DNA of 64,000 bases from Oscillibacter faecalis_A (GCF_029218125.1 NZ_JARFXX010000005.1:124001-188000); one strand, 5' to 3'. Positions 52,556 to 62,700 are shown, counted from the stretch's first letter. Made by a program: numbers and translations. The notes: a model not told the origin generated them from the sequence alone.

Positions 52556-52660
52556 ACACGGTAGGACAGCGGCGCTCTGCGTCGCTGTCCCAGCCAGCAT
52601 GGAATTTTGACATCAAAATTCCGCTGGTTAGGGGCGTACCCCTAAAACCCCGTGCCGTCC
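52556..52660. other. Candidate origin of transfer (oriT): serial stem-loops
   Basis: Intergenic region of 207 bp upstream of the mobilisation genes. Three adjacent stems: GGACAGCG/CGCTGTCC (52564-52590), CCAGC..GGAATTTTG/CAAAATTCC GCTGG (52594-52627), TAGGGG/CCCCTA (52629-52644), enclosed by CACGG/CCGTG. Position beside mobC and the relaxase favours oriT; a structured RNA is the alternative. Confidence 0.5.
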
Positions 52661-52664
52661 GTCG

Positions 52665-52693
52665 AAATGTGTCTCAAATCGAGACGCATTATT
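52665..52693. promoter_or_regulatory. Palindromic operator-like site, copy 2
   Basis: AAATGTGTCTCAAATCGAGA followed by CGCATT; directly before the ribosome site of the DUF7007-like gene. Confidence 0.6.
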
Positions 52694-52717
52694 TTTTACA
52701 AGGAGAGTGATGTCCCT

Positions 52718-53137
52718 GTGCAAACCGACTATTCGCCATGGGGCGAAATACAGGCTCTTGAAACGCTGTATCCCGGTATCCACCTCATCACAACACCCGG
52801 CCACGGCGGCATCATGGCGGAATGGCCCGCCTATCTTGAGCTGTCCGTCGCCGCGCGTAAATGCGGCTTTCGTGAAAACGGCTGCCTTTGGTTTGAAGAG
52901 GATTGCTGTGAGCAGGTGGTGCTTCGTGAACTGCTGAATCGTGGGATGTGGACGCTGCCGGATCGAATCAGCGACCCGGCAAAGTTTGAAGAAGGAATCA
53001 ACCGAATCATCCAGCAGTATCACCCGGACTATTGGTCAGAGCGAGAAGCGGGCCGCACCGTTCCGCAAACCCGCAAAGTGCGAGAAAAAAACAATCTATC
53101 TATCCGAAAGGGGGAACAAGCCGATAAAGCCATATAA
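52718..53137 (+). CDS. DUF7007-like protein
   Basis: 139 residues from a GTG 9 bases after AAGGAGAG; no in-frame ATG fits. YSPWGEIQALETLYPGI and TTPGHGGIM match the DUF7007 domain as I recall it (a small domain common next to mobilisation genes). The C-terminal 30 residues are very basic. It ends 4 bp before mobC. Function unknown; possibly an accessory DNA-binding protein of the transfer region. Confidence 0.65.
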   Translation: MQTDYSPWGEIQALETLYPGIHLITTPGHGGIMAEWPAYLELSVAARKCGFRENGCLWFEEDCCEQVVLRELLNRGMWTLPDRISDPAKFEEGINRIIQQYHPDYWSEREAGRTVPQTRKVREKNNLSIRKGEQADKAI

Positions 53138-53141
53138 AACA

Positions 53142-53429
53142 ATGACGCTTCGCCTGAACGCCGCGGAGTACGCGCACCTGTGCCGACAGGCAGAAGTGAC
53201 CGGGCTGAAAAAGGAGCCGTTGGTACGGCAGCTCATTATGGGCGTAAATCTCCGTCCTCGTCCCCCTGACGCCTATGCCGACCTGCTTCGGGCGCTGTCC
53301 GCCATCGGGAATAACATCAACCAGTTGGCCCATCAAGCCAACGCCAGGGGCGCAGCCACCGGTGACGAGATCACGGAAGCGCTGCATCTGGTGCGGCAGG
53401 CCACACGATTGGTGCGGGAGCGGCTTTGA
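53142..53429 (+). CDS. mobC: Mobilisation protein MobC (relaxosome accessory)
   Basis: 95 residues from ATG 53142. Ribbon-helix-helix start (MTLRLNAAEYAHLCRQA) and MobC core GLKKEPLVRQLI, then LSAIGNNINQLAHQAN, the most conserved part of the family. It helps the relaxase open oriT. Its stop abuts the relaxase start. Upstream in-frame codons are open, but the Shine-Dalgarno match there is too distant. Confidence 0.85.
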   Translation: MTLRLNAAEYAHLCRQAEVTGLKKEPLVRQLIMGVNLRPRPPDAYADLLRALSAIGNNINQLAHQANARGAATGDEITEALHLVRQATRLVRERL

Positions 53430-54806
53430 ATGGCGTATACGAAGATCATTGTCATTCATAGCCGATTGGACAGGTGCCTGGGCTATACGCAGGACGAGGA
53501 AAAGACCTCTCTGGAAACGGTGCTGGACTACGCCATGAACAGGGATAAGACCGAGCAGGACTGCTTTGAAACTGCGCTGAACTGTGACCGGAAAACCGCC
53601 TACGCAGACATGATGGACACCAAGCGCCGCTGGGGCAAGACCAGCCGCAAACGCAAGGGCTATCATGTGATTCAGTCCTTTGCCCCCGGTGAGGTCGCGC
53701 CGGAGCAGGCCCACGCCATCGGCGTCGAATTGGCACAGCGGCTTTTGGCGGATAAATACGAAGTAGTGGTGTCCACGCATTTGAACAAGGCGCACCTACA
53801 TTCACATATCGTATTCAACAGCGTGTCCTTTGTGGACGGTTCCATGTACCGTGACCGTATTTCGGACTTGCTGGGCGGCTCAGGGGTGGGTATCCGGGGC
53901 ACATCGGATGCGATCTGTCTGGAGCATGGCTTGTCGATTATTGAATCCAGTGAGCCATCCGTCAGCCGTGCCGAGTGGGAGGCAGAAAAGGCGGGGAAGC
54001 CCAATTTCCGGGGGCTGGCCCGTGCGGACATAGACACCGCCATCGCCAACGCCTACACCATGCGTTCTTTTTGGGGAGAGTTGGTGAAAATGGGCTATCA
54101 AGTCAAGCGGTATCCCCAAGTAACCCATGCGGCGGTCAAGCCGCCGGGCGGTGCGCGATTTCTCCGGCTGGACAAGCTGGGGGCCGGGTACAGCGAGGCG
54201 GAGATATTCTCCCGTCTTACGGAGAGCCGCATCGGCACAGCGCCGCCAATCAGCGACCATACCCCTATCCTGCCGCAGCGGTATTTCCCCTATGGGCGGT
54301 GCTACCGTGTGAAAGGCCGTTTGCCATTAAAGGCAGGCCGCGCACGGGGCTTCCGGCTTCTGTACCTGAAATATCTTTATCTGCTGAGGAAGCCGCCATC
54401 CCGGCGCAAGACCCCAGTCTCACGGGCAGAGGCCATTAAGTTTGACCGCTACCAAGAGCAGTTCTTTTATCTTTACAAAAACCGCATCGACAGTGTGGAG
54501 CAGCTGACCATGCAGCAGGAGGCGCTGCAAGCGGAGATCGACGCTCTGACTGACCGCCGGGCCGATTTGTACCGCCTGCGCCGAAAAGCCCCGGATGATA
54601 CGGCTTGTTCCGAGGAGATCGGCACGATCACCGCACGGCTGCGGGTACTGCGCCGGGAGCTGAAGCTGTGCGCCCGCATTGAAAACGATATTCCCACGGT
54701 GCGGGCACAGATGGAAATTTCAAAGGAAAGGAGCGACCATGAAAAAGCTGATAAAAGCAGACCTGAACAAAGTGCTGGAGCTGACCGCGACGTACCAACC
54801 CATTGA
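53430..54806 (+). CDS. Relaxase (MobA/VirD2-like)
   Basis: 458 residues, starting next to the MobC stop. The nuclease domain has the three-histidine metal site HLNKAHLHSHIVFN (His122, 124, 126) and, earlier, GYHVIQSF. Tyr or Thr nucleophile candidates lie in the first 60 residues. C-terminal part is basic and coiled. It nicks oriT and pilots the strand. Its end overlaps the next gene by 68 bp, which is unusual in this compact operon. Confidence 0.92.
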   Translation: MAYTKIIVIHSRLDRCLGYTQDEEKTSLETVLDYAMNRDKTEQDCFETALNCDRKTAYADMMDTKRRWGKTSRKRKGYHVIQSFAPGEVAPEQAHAIGVELAQRLLADKYEVVVSTHLNKAHLHSHIVFNSVSFVDGSMYRDRISDLLGGSGVGIRGTSDAICLEHGLSIIESSEPSVSRAEWEAEKAGKPNFRGLARADIDTAIANAYTMRSFWGELVKMGYQVKRYPQVTHAAVKPPGGARFLRLDKLGAGYSEAEIFSRLTESRIGTAPPISDHTPILPQRYFPYGRCYRVKGRLPLKAGRARGFRLLYLKYLYLLRKPPSRRKTPVSRAEAIKFDRYQEQFFYLYKNRIDSVEQLTMQQEALQAEIDALTDRRADLYRLRRKAPDDTACSEEIGTITARLRVLRRELKLCARIENDIPTVRAQMEISKERSDHEKADKSRPEQSAGADRDVPTH

Positions 54807-55203
54807 CCGTGATAGCCTGAAGGCGGAGTTGGAGATTTTGGAGCAGAGCCGATACAACGATTATCTCTTTCTGGCCCGGAAAGACCGCTTTCGGTTGATG
54901 CCCCTGTCCGAGGTCTACACCGCTGGCAGTGATGCCAATGGGTTTCTCACTCTATTTGAGGTACAGACCTGCTGGCCGGTTCTGGCACTGACGCTTCATG
55001 TGGAGTACATGGAAAGCAGCATCCACCGTGGAAGCGTAGTTTTGATGGACTATTTTGAACTTGTCCGGGATGTGGCCCTTTTTGACAGGCTCCCTGATGC
55101 CCAGCGGGAGGGGCACATCAAGCAGCTGATAACCCGCTGTGTACGGTATGCCCCGCAGTGTACGATGGTGGATCTGATCGAATATTTGAAAACCGGGAGG
55201 TGA
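54739..55203 (+). CDS. Conserved conjugation-region protein (154 aa)
   Basis: ATG after GGAAAGGAG; the first 68 bp overlap the relaxase in another frame. A soluble helical protein with YNDYLFLARKDRFRLMPLSEVYT and CWPVLALTLHVEYME. I do not recognise a domain. Position between relaxase and PcfB suggests a transfer-related role. Confidence 0.65.
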   Translation: MKKLIKADLNKVLELTATYQPIDRDSLKAELEILEQSRYNDYLFLARKDRFRLMPLSEVYTAGSDANGFLTLFEVQTCWPVLALTLHVEYMESSIHRGSVVLMDYFELVRDVALFDRLPDAQREGHIKQLITRCVRYAPQCTMVDLIEYLKTGR

Positions 55204-55209
55204 AAGAAA

Positions 55210-55833
55210 ATGGACGCAAGTGGAGAAGTGGCCGACCTGATGGTAAAGGAGAGTATCCAGCTGACGGAGGAAAGCATCAAGCTGTTGGCGGCAGGCTGTA
55301 AAAACCTGACCGCCTTTTTGTATGCCTTAGCAAAGGACAACAAAAAGCTGGTAGGTAAAACCAGTATGAAGCGCCTGCTGCGGGAGGGTAAGGAACTGAA
55401 AACCTTTTGTATCAAGGCTGAGGATCTGAACGATTTCCGCAAGTATGCCAGACCCAACATCCTTTTTGCCGCGATCCGGGATACAAAGGAGGATGACGGT
55501 GTGGTGGCGCTCGTCACCAATACGGATTTTGTATCCCCGGTCAATCTGTTCATGCAGCGCCGGGGCTATCCCGCCCCCACGCAGACGCAGGAGGACGATA
55601 CCGTAAAAAAAGACGCACCCCGCACTCAACAAGGGAACTCCTCACCAGAGCGCGGGAATGGCTCGACAGTATCGAGAATGAGCCAGACGACGAGGACTAC
55701 TGATACGGCTGAGAAAATCAGCGATATTCCCACGGTAAAAGGCCGATTGGCTGTGTTGCAGAAAACCGCTGCGGGGATGCGGGACGGTCAGGCGAAGCAG
55801 CGTTCCCAGCCCACACAGCAGAAATCAAGATAA
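55210..55833 (+). CDS. PcfB-family protein (DUF3801)
   Basis: 207 residues starting 7 bp after the previous stop. N-terminal GEVADLMVKESIQLTEESIKL and LLREGKELKTFCIKAEDL match the PcfB family, which co-operates with the coupling protein in conjugation. In related elements a VirD4-type coupling protein normally follows; here an ArdC-like gene does, so the order differs. The C-terminal tail is Gln/Ser/Thr-rich and disordered. Confidence 0.8.
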   Translation: MDASGEVADLMVKESIQLTEESIKLLAAGCKNLTAFLYALAKDNKKLVGKTSMKRLLREGKELKTFCIKAEDLNDFRKYARPNILFAAIRDTKEDDGVVALVTNTDFVSPVNLFMQRRGYPAPTQTQEDDTVKKDAPRTQQGNSSPERGNGSTVSRMSQTTRTTDTAEKISDIPTVKGRLAVLQKTAAGMRDGQAKQRSQPTQQKSR

Positions 55834-55850
55834 CAGGAGGAATTTTTTGT

Positions 55851-56720
55851 ATGGCAAATCTGGAGCAGATCGTGAGCCGTAAGGCCGAAAACGATACGAA
55901 GTGGAAAGAAGCCCAGCAGGCCGAGAGGGAAAATACTACGGCGATGCAGGACGCCGGAATCACGGAGATTACCAGCAATCCCGAAGCATACGCCCGCTAT
56001 CTGGAGATGCAGGGGGACAACCCCTCTTACAGCGCCGGCAATATCGCGCTGGTGATGTTTGGGAACCCGGAGGCCACCGTGTTCGGAACCCGTGACCGCT
56101 GGAAAACGCTGAACCGTTCCGTTATGGACAGCGAGAAGAACAACGGCGTGAAAATTTTTGCCCGCTCTCCTATGGGGCGCGGTTATACGCTGGCGGATGC
56201 CTATGACATCAAGCAGACGCAGGGCCGGGATATTTCCCGGATCACCTTGCAGAATGACAGTAAGGAAATGGAGGCGGCGTTGACCACCGTTCTGAATTAT
56301 GCCGTTGTGCCGGTGGTCATTGACAAGGAGCTTCCCGCGCCCGCCTTTTATGATTCGGCCAATCTGGAACTGGCAATCAACCCGGACTACCCCGACAACG
56401 AAGCCTTTGCGGCGATCACCGCCGAGGTGGCTCACAGCCGTTTCCATGCCAAAGGCGCCAATGCCAGCTATGACCGCGGCGAGTGCGAGTTGGACGCGCA
56501 GAGCATTTCCTATATCCTCTGCCGCAGATACGGAATTGAACGGCCTATGCCGGATATGTCGAACCTCGCTGCGCTCTATGAGGGCTGGGAACCGCAAGAG
56601 TGCCGACAGGCCCTCGATAATATTCAGGATACCAGCAAGCAGTTTGGACGCTCTATTGAGAAAAATCTGGAGATGGGCAAACAGCGCAGCCGTGCCCCGG
56701 TACATCGTCCTACTCGGTAA
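55851..56720 (+). CDS. ArdC-like protein with degenerate zincin motif
   Basis: 289 residues, ATG after AGGAGGAATTTTTT. ArdC-like central part (NPSYSAGNIALVMFGNPEATVFGT, a paraphrase of the ArdC_N domain). The peptidase motif reads AEVAHSRFH, with the second His of HExxH retained but the first missing, so catalysis is doubtful. A downstream CELDAQSISYILCRRYGI helix resembles the zinc-ligand helix of the protein at 49010. Probably a ssDNA-protection paralogue. Confidence 0.7.
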   Translation: MANLEQIVSRKAENDTKWKEAQQAERENTTAMQDAGITEITSNPEAYARYLEMQGDNPSYSAGNIALVMFGNPEATVFGTRDRWKTLNRSVMDSEKNNGVKIFARSPMGRGYTLADAYDIKQTQGRDISRITLQNDSKEMEAALTTVLNYAVVPVVIDKELPAPAFYDSANLELAINPDYPDNEAFAAITAEVAHSRFHAKGANASYDRGECELDAQSISYILCRRYGIERPMPDMSNLAALYEGWEPQECRQALDNIQDTSKQFGRSIEKNLEMGKQRSRAPVHRPTR

Positions 56721-56734
56721 AGTCCTGACAACAG

Positions 56735-56916
56735 GGGGTGTCTCCCCTTTGGGGAGTATGAGCCACCGCCCACCCCTGTCAAGGCCGCACGATTGCTGGC
56801 GCAATCATGCGCGGAGTCAGCCAGTGCGCGCACTGGCTGAGCCTTGACCGGGCTGTTCGCTGGCTCATTGGGTAATCAAGGGGAGGACACCCCAAAAGCC
56901 GCTGACAGCGGCTTTT
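56735..56916 (+). ncRNA. Candidate structured RNA ending in a terminator
   Basis: Nested helices: P1 GGGGTGTC(T)CCCCTT with its complement (56735-56749/56878-56893); P2 ATGAGCCA/TGGCTCAT (56758-56765/56861-56868); P3 GTCAAGGC/GCCTTGAC (56778-56785/56841-56848); two hairpins P4 (56787-56810) and P5 CAGCCAGTGCG/CGCACTGGCTG (56818-56839). The intrinsic terminator AAAAGCCGC/GCGGCTTTT ends at 56916. No gene. A further hairpin CCCGCCG/CGGCGGG at 56971-56992 precedes operator copy 3. Confidence 0.6.
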
Positions 56917-57000
56917 GCCATATTGGGAGCGCGGCGCGTCCAACGCAGTGCCAGCGAACCCATCAGCTGCCCCGCCGTGAGCCATCGGCGGGCGCTTTTC

Positions 57001-57028
57001 AAAATGTGTCTCAATTCGAGACGCATTT
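57001..57028. promoter_or_regulatory. Palindromic operator-like site, copy 3
   Basis: AAAATGTGTCTCAATTCGAG then ACGCATTT; 30 bp before the surface-protein operon start. Confidence 0.6.
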
Positions 57029-57057
57029 CTACATTATATAAATATGGAGGAACCACT

Positions 57058-57918
57058 ATGAAACGCACAGTATCGTTGTGCATCACCGTGTTGCTCTCCT
57101 GCCTGTTGACCTGTCCGGCCTTAGCAGCGGATGCACTGCTCCTGACGCCAACGCTTTATCCCGCAGAGGTCAACGAGTATGCCAGTGGAGAAGAAATGCG
57201 GCTGGAGCGCACCTATTGCCTGTCTCCCACAGATGATCCGGCCAGCATCCCCGTCGGCGATTTTGACCGGGAGGGCTGGCACTACACGCTGTTGGATGTG
57301 ACCCGGCAGGAGAACTCCAAGAGCGATGAGAAGGACTATGCCGAAACCTACACGCTGAACATGGACACAAAGGACATGGAGAAGATCATGCCCCAGCTGG
57401 CTGCGGAGCGCACCGTTACCACGGAGGACGGTTACACCGGGACTTTGGTGCTGGACACCTCCAGCATCAAGGTAGAAGCTGCGGGCTATAACACTTCCAC
57501 CAAGACTGTAACGGCAACCCGAACCTACCCAAACCTGTCTGATGCGGATATATCCTTTGTCCCCAAGAGCATTACGGACAATGGCCGCACGATGGAATTG
57601 GCAGATGTGCAGTGGCAGGAGTCGGACGGTTTTTATCATGCCTCGGCTACCTACACAGGAAAGGTATCCAGCAAATATGCTACCGGCTATATTGTCACGG
57701 CGGATTATTCCGGTGAGGTAGTCCGTACCACGATGGACGATACCATTTACACCGCAATTTTCAGTGGGACGCCTATCCAGCCGGAACGCAGTGCTTTCGA
57801 CTGGCGCTATCTGCTGATTCTGCCCGCTGGTGCCGGTGTGGCTGGCCTCGTTGTGCTGGGCCGTAATTGGCTGAAAAAGCGAAAGAACGAAAAGAAATGG
57901 GAGGAGTACACGAAATGA
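57058..57918 (+). CDS. Secreted, membrane-anchored element protein
   Basis: 286 residues with a signal peptide (LLSCLLTCPALAA), an extracellular ~220-residue beta-rich part, one C-terminal membrane helix (about 253-272) and a short basic tail (KKRKNEKKWEE). No LPxTG motif. It is co-transcribed with the sortase (ATGA overlap), so it may be a partner in adhesin assembly. No family name recognised. Ribosome site TATGGAGG. Confidence 0.7.
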   Translation: MKRTVSLCITVLLSCLLTCPALAADALLLTPTLYPAEVNEYASGEEMRLERTYCLSPTDDPASIPVGDFDREGWHYTLLDVTRQENSKSDEKDYAETYTLNMDTKDMEKIMPQLAAERTVTTEDGYTGTLVLDTSSIKVEAAGYNTSTKTVTATRTYPNLSDADISFVPKSITDNGRTMELADVQWQESDGFYHASATYTGKVSSKYATGYIVTADYSGEVVRTTMDDTIYTAIFSGTPIQPERSAFDWRYLLILPAGAGVAGLVVLGRNWLKKRKNEKKWEEYTK

Positions 57919-58679
57919 AATGGAAAACCTTGTGCCTGACGGCGGCATTGACCGCCGTGCTGGCTGCGGTGCCCGCCTATGCGCTGGATTACACGGTGGA
58001 CGCCCCGGAGGACTATCTCTTTGGCAGGCCGACCAGTGTGGAAACGGTCACAGAGTACGGCGCGGACAATGTTGACCGCAGCAAGAACACGGCACTGATC
58101 CCGCCCGCCTTTGGCAGTCCCACCAGTTACCTGCCCGATACGGGTGAGCCCCTGACGCCTAACCTGACCCCCGGCGCCCACAGCGGCGGGCTGGTCAGTT
58201 CCGTCGGATCTGTTGGCGGTGTGCCCTATCCCACAGTGGATAGCGGCGGCAGCTGGAACAGCACGACGTACACTCCGGTTTCCTCTGACCTTTATTACAG
58301 CAACGGCAGTTTGGGAACGCTGAAAATCCCGGCCATCGGTCTAACCGTCAAGGTCTATGAGGGGACGGATAGCAACGCACTGAAAAAAGGAACGGGTCAT
58401 TTCAGCGACTCCAGCATTTGGAATGGGAATGTGTGTATCGCTGGGCACAACCGCGGCGTCAACAATCACTTTGGACAGATCCACACGCTGACCGTAGGCG
58501 ATACCATCACCTACACGACGAAGCTGGGGACACGAAGCTACACCGTTACCAGTGTGTCTAAAGTGCTGGAGACGGACACTAGCGGCACAACGGCCAGTAG
58601 TGACAACCGCCTGACCCTTTATACCTGCGTCAGAGATCAGTCGGTATATCGCTGGATGGTCTGCGCTGTGGAGCGCTAA
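57915..58679 (+). CDS. Sortase (class B/D-like)
   Basis: 254 residues with a signal peptide or anchor (residues 1-23), a proline/serine-rich linker (about 60-125) and a sortase barrel with His178 (AGHNRG), Cys238 (TLYTC) and Arg246 (YRW). The Cys-to-Arg spacing fits a real catalytic site. It should covalently attach or polymerise the pilin/adhesin encoded downstream. Expressed with the membrane-anchored protein just upstream. Confidence 0.88.
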   Translation: MKWKTLCLTAALTAVLAAVPAYALDYTVDAPEDYLFGRPTSVETVTEYGADNVDRSKNTALIPPAFGSPTSYLPDTGEPLTPNLTPGAHSGGLVSSVGSVGGVPYPTVDSGGSWNSTTYTPVSSDLYYSNGSLGTLKIPAIGLTVKVYEGTDSNALKKGTGHFSDSSIWNGNVCIAGHNRGVNNHFGQIHTLTVGDTITYTTKLGTRSYTVTSVSKVLETDTSGTTASSDNRLTLYTCVRDQSVYRWMVCAVER

Positions 58680-58698
58680 AAACTGAATAGCGGCAGTC

Positions 58699-58726
58699 AA
58701 AATGCGGCTCAATTTGAGACACAATT
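58699..58726. promoter_or_regulatory. Palindromic operator-like site, copy 4
   Basis: AAAATGCGGCTCAATTTGAG then ACACAATT; 110 bp before the CAP-domain gene. Confidence 0.6.
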
Positions 58727-58835
58727 CGACGATGTATTTCGTGGCCGTTGGATGATTTTTTGCGAGTTGTGTGAGATTATGACATAATAACGGTAGGCAG
58801 AAATGCCAATCATTCTTATGTCTGGAGGAAATGCC

Positions 58836-59624
58836 ATGAAAAAACCATACACATCCTTTGTTGCCGGATTGCTGGTTGGCGTTGCCCTGTTCGGCGGGGC
58901 CACAGCCCATGCTGCGGGCATTATGGCAGAGCGCAGCACCCACCGCGTATTTGCCGATGGACGGGAAGTACAGATGGAAGCCTATGTCATCAACGGCAAC
59001 AACTATGTGAAGCTGCGGGACATTGGCGAACAGGTCTGTTTCAATGTTTATTGGGACAGCGACAACGGCTGTGTGCAGGTGGAAAGCGGCAAGCCCTACA
59101 CCGGCAAAGCGCCTGCAAAGGCAGAACCCGATAAACCGGAATCGCATCCAGAACCCACAGCCCCTACCGATGTAGACGCCATGAAACAGGACATCATTGA
59201 CCGTACCAACGCACTCCGAAAGGAAAACGGCATTGCAGCCCTGACCACCAGCGACAAGCTCATGCAGGCCGCACAGGTGCGAGCCGATGAAATGGCCGCC
59301 AACACGGTCTATTCCCACACCAGACCGGATGGTCGGAATTTCAATACGGTCACGGACTGCCCGTACATGGCGGAAAACATCCATCGGATCGCCACACGTT
59401 ACCTTTCCCAACATGATGTGAGCCTTGCGGAAGCGGCAGTCGATGGCTGGGCCAATTCCGAGACACATCTGCGGAATATACGCAATGAACGCCTGAACGC
59501 TATCGGTGTGGGCATTGCCAAGGGCATCAATGCTGCTGGGGAGGAAAGCTGGTACTGCGTTCAGCTCTTTCTCTATGATGGATGTGTGATCTCACAGGTA
59601 GATATACCTATTATGAACAAGTAA
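58836..59624 (+). CDS. CAP/SCP-domain secreted protein
   Basis: 262 residues, ATG after TGGAGGAAATGCC. Signal peptide, then a copper-amine-oxidase-N-like stalk repeat (MEAYVINGNNYVKLRDIG), a Pro/Glu-rich linker (about 90-120), and a CAP domain (IIDRTNALRKENGI, MAENIHR, SETHLRNIRN, AIGVGI). The CAP domain is a fold of extracellular proteins with varied roles. It has its own operator-like site and a terminator after it. Confidence 0.85.
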   Translation: MKKPYTSFVAGLLVGVALFGGATAHAAGIMAERSTHRVFADGREVQMEAYVINGNNYVKLRDIGEQVCFNVYWDSDNGCVQVESGKPYTGKAPAKAEPDKPESHPEPTAPTDVDAMKQDIIDRTNALRKENGIAALTTSDKLMQAAQVRADEMAANTVYSHTRPDGRNFNTVTDCPYMAENIHRIATRYLSQHDVSLAEAAVDGWANSETHLRNIRNERLNAIGVGIAKGINAAGEESWYCVQLFLYDGCVISQVDIPIMNK

Positions 59625-59640
59625 ATATCCCTTTTCTGAA

Positions 59641-59668
59641 AGAGCAGGTCATGTTATACGGCCTGCTT
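59641..59668 (+). terminator. Terminator after the CAP-domain gene
   Basis: AGCAGG/CCTGCT stem with a long loop and TTTT. Confidence 0.55.
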
Positions 59669-59701
59669 TTCTATTATGAAAATGTGAAAGGAAATCAGTG
59701 T

Positions 59702-62700
59702 ATGAAAACATGGAAAACACGGATCTTGTCAGCGATGTTGGCTTTTTTGACCTTGCTGACCCTGTTGCCCACCTCCGCTTTGGCAGCTTCCGGCAGCGGA
59801 ACGGGCATCAAAGCAACCACAGACCCCAACCTCTGGTCTATCCGCCTGACCTCCACCGGCCAGCAATATTCCTACCGTCCGCCCACGGCAGCAGGCAAGC
59901 AACTCTACTGCATGGATCTCGGCTACTCTTATCGCTATGGGACAGCTTCTTTTCTCAACAGCTACACCTACAAAAGCGCCACCGGCGCGGACGCGGATGC
60001 CCTGTGGGAAAAGGCTGTTGCCAAGACCGGACTGGGCGAGATGGACGCCATTACCAAAGAGAATGTAAAGTGGATGATGTCCTATATCGCTGATTATACC
60101 GGCGACATCCCCGGCAGTCTGTTTATGGCCTTGCAGACCTACATCTGGGACAACCAGAGCGATAAATCCGCAGGCGGCGATACCTCCGGCGATATTGACG
60201 CCGGTGGCTTTGCCAACGCCGATACCTATGAAACCTATGTTGGCTATTACAACTGGATGCTGGCGCAGAAAGCTAAGGAGGATGCGGAACTTCAGAAACA
60301 GATCGAGGAATATACCGCGCAGGGCAAGCAGGCATCCATCGTGGAGGACGTGTCTGGCAAGTGGGCCGTTCTTGCCACTTCCGGAACCGCTGGCCGCCAG
60401 AGCTTCTTTGCCTATCACGCAGCCCGTAAGGTTGTGACGGACGATAAGCCGGAAGGCGGCGACAATCCGCCTCCTCCCGTTGCCGGTGATGGCGACATCA
60501 CGTTCAAGAAGGTGATTGCCGGGACTACCCATGGTTTGGATGGCGCTGTGTTCAACATCTACCGCGACGGTCAGATCGTCGGCAGTGATGTGACCAAAAA
60601 CGGTGGCATCATTGAGGTCAAGGATGTCACCAAGGGCTTGTGGACATTCGTGGAGGTGGAAGCTCCGGAGGGGTATGCCCTGGACCCCACCCCCCACAGC
60701 GTCTATGTCGATACCACCGATGGCGACAAGCAGTACACTGTTTCCGCCAGCAACAGTCCTCTGCCCAGCCTGAAAATCACCAAGGCAGACGCGCAGACCT
60801 TCGCCAAGGTCAAGGCGACCTTTCTGGTGGAGGCCCTGACCGGCAGCTACTCCACCACCGTCACCGTGGACGGCGAAAAGACACTGCCCGATCTCCAGCC
60901 CGGTGTGTACCGCGTTACCGAGCAGTCCGTGGAGGAGCCGTATATCAAGACCGGCACCCATCAGGACATCGCCCTGCTGGCCGGTGCCGGTACTGTGGAG
61001 GCCGCCTTCACCAACTATGTAAAACCCGGTTTGGAGATCCTGAAGAAAAACATTGCCACCGGGGAACCCATTGCCCATGTGACCTACAAAATTGAGCAGA
61101 TCGACGGCAGCTACTCCACCACCGCAACCACGGACGGCACGGGACGTATTTTCTTGGCGAATATCCCTGTGGGCAGCTACAAGGTCACGGAGGTCAATGT
61201 TCCCTCCGATGTGATCCTCTGCGACATTCCCCAGACGATTGCCCTCGGTCCCGGCGAGACCCGCACGGTAACATTCTTCAACGCCATGAAGCCTTCTTTG
61301 AAAATCATCAAGCGGTGCGAAGTTACCAAAGACCCCATCCCCAACACCAAATTTCATATCTGGTGGGGCTCCGACAACACCACGACCGGCGCTATGAATG
61401 ACCTCGGCAGCTTTTACACGGATGACCATGGCGAGATCATCTTCACGGGCGATGCCCTCAAGAGCGGCTGGTATAAAGTGACAGAGGAAGCCCCGGCATC
61501 CGGGTTCGCCCCCGCTGACGAACCGACCCAGGAATTCTATCTGGCTGGCAACGAAAACGCGGTCAAAATCTGGGAGAATCGCCCCCTCAGCGCGCTGGTG
61601 GTGTTCAAATATGATGAAAAAACCGGTGCGGCCTTACAGGGCGCGGAGTTCCAGATCCGTTACCTCGGCGGCACCTCCGGTACGGGCGGCACGGTCATCG
61701 GCACTTACACCACTTCGGAAAACGGCTCCATCATCCTCACCCGCCTGAAAGCGGGCACCTATATCGTGGAAGAAACCAAAGCCAGTCCGTTTTATTCCAT
61801 CGACACGCCGCCCCAGACCGTGCTGCTGAGCGGTAAGAATCAGGATGTGGTGACGCTCCGGTTCAGCAACCAGCCTTACGGCTCCGTCCTCATCAAGAAG
61901 CTGGCGGATGATGCCAATAAAACGCCGCTGGCGGGCGCTACCTTCCTCGTCACCGACGATAAGGGTACGTTCATCGGCACCGCCAACGGTGAGTTCACCA
62001 CGGACAAGTCCGGAGCCATCCAGCTCCCTAAGCTGCCTGCCGGTACGACCATCGTGGCAAAGGAAATTCGTCCCCCGGAGGGGTACGCATTGGACGGCAC
62101 ACCCCAGACCATTACGGTGCAGGCCGGTGAAAACGCGCCTCTGACGTTCTACGATAAGCCCCTTTGCAACCTGACCATTCTGAAGCGGGACGCGCTGACA
62201 AAGAAACCTCTGGCAAAGGCGGAGTTCATTGTGAAGGACAGTGAGGGCAAGCCCATTGGAACAGACAACGGACGGTTCGTCACCGGCTCTGACGGTACTG
62301 TGACCATTACTGCCCTGAATCCCAATGCCACCATTATTGTGTCTGAGGATAAAGCGCCCATCGGCTATATCAAGGATGAGACGCCAAAAACCATTGTGGT
62401 CAGGAGCGGTGTACCCAACAGCCTGACCTTTGACAACGAGCCTTCTACCACATTGGTGATCCACAAATATATCGAAGGAACGGAGAACGAGCCGCTTTCT
62501 GGCGTTGCCTTCAAGGTAGTAGATGGCAGCGGCGCTGCCGTTGGCCCCGATGACGGCGTGTACTACACAGACAAGGCGGGTGAGATCGTTTTGAACGGTC
62601 TGGAACCCGGCACTACCGTAGTTGCCCGTGAGATCAAATCTGTGGATGGATTCGTGTTGGACGGCACACCCCAGGACATTCTCATCAAGGCAGGGACGGT

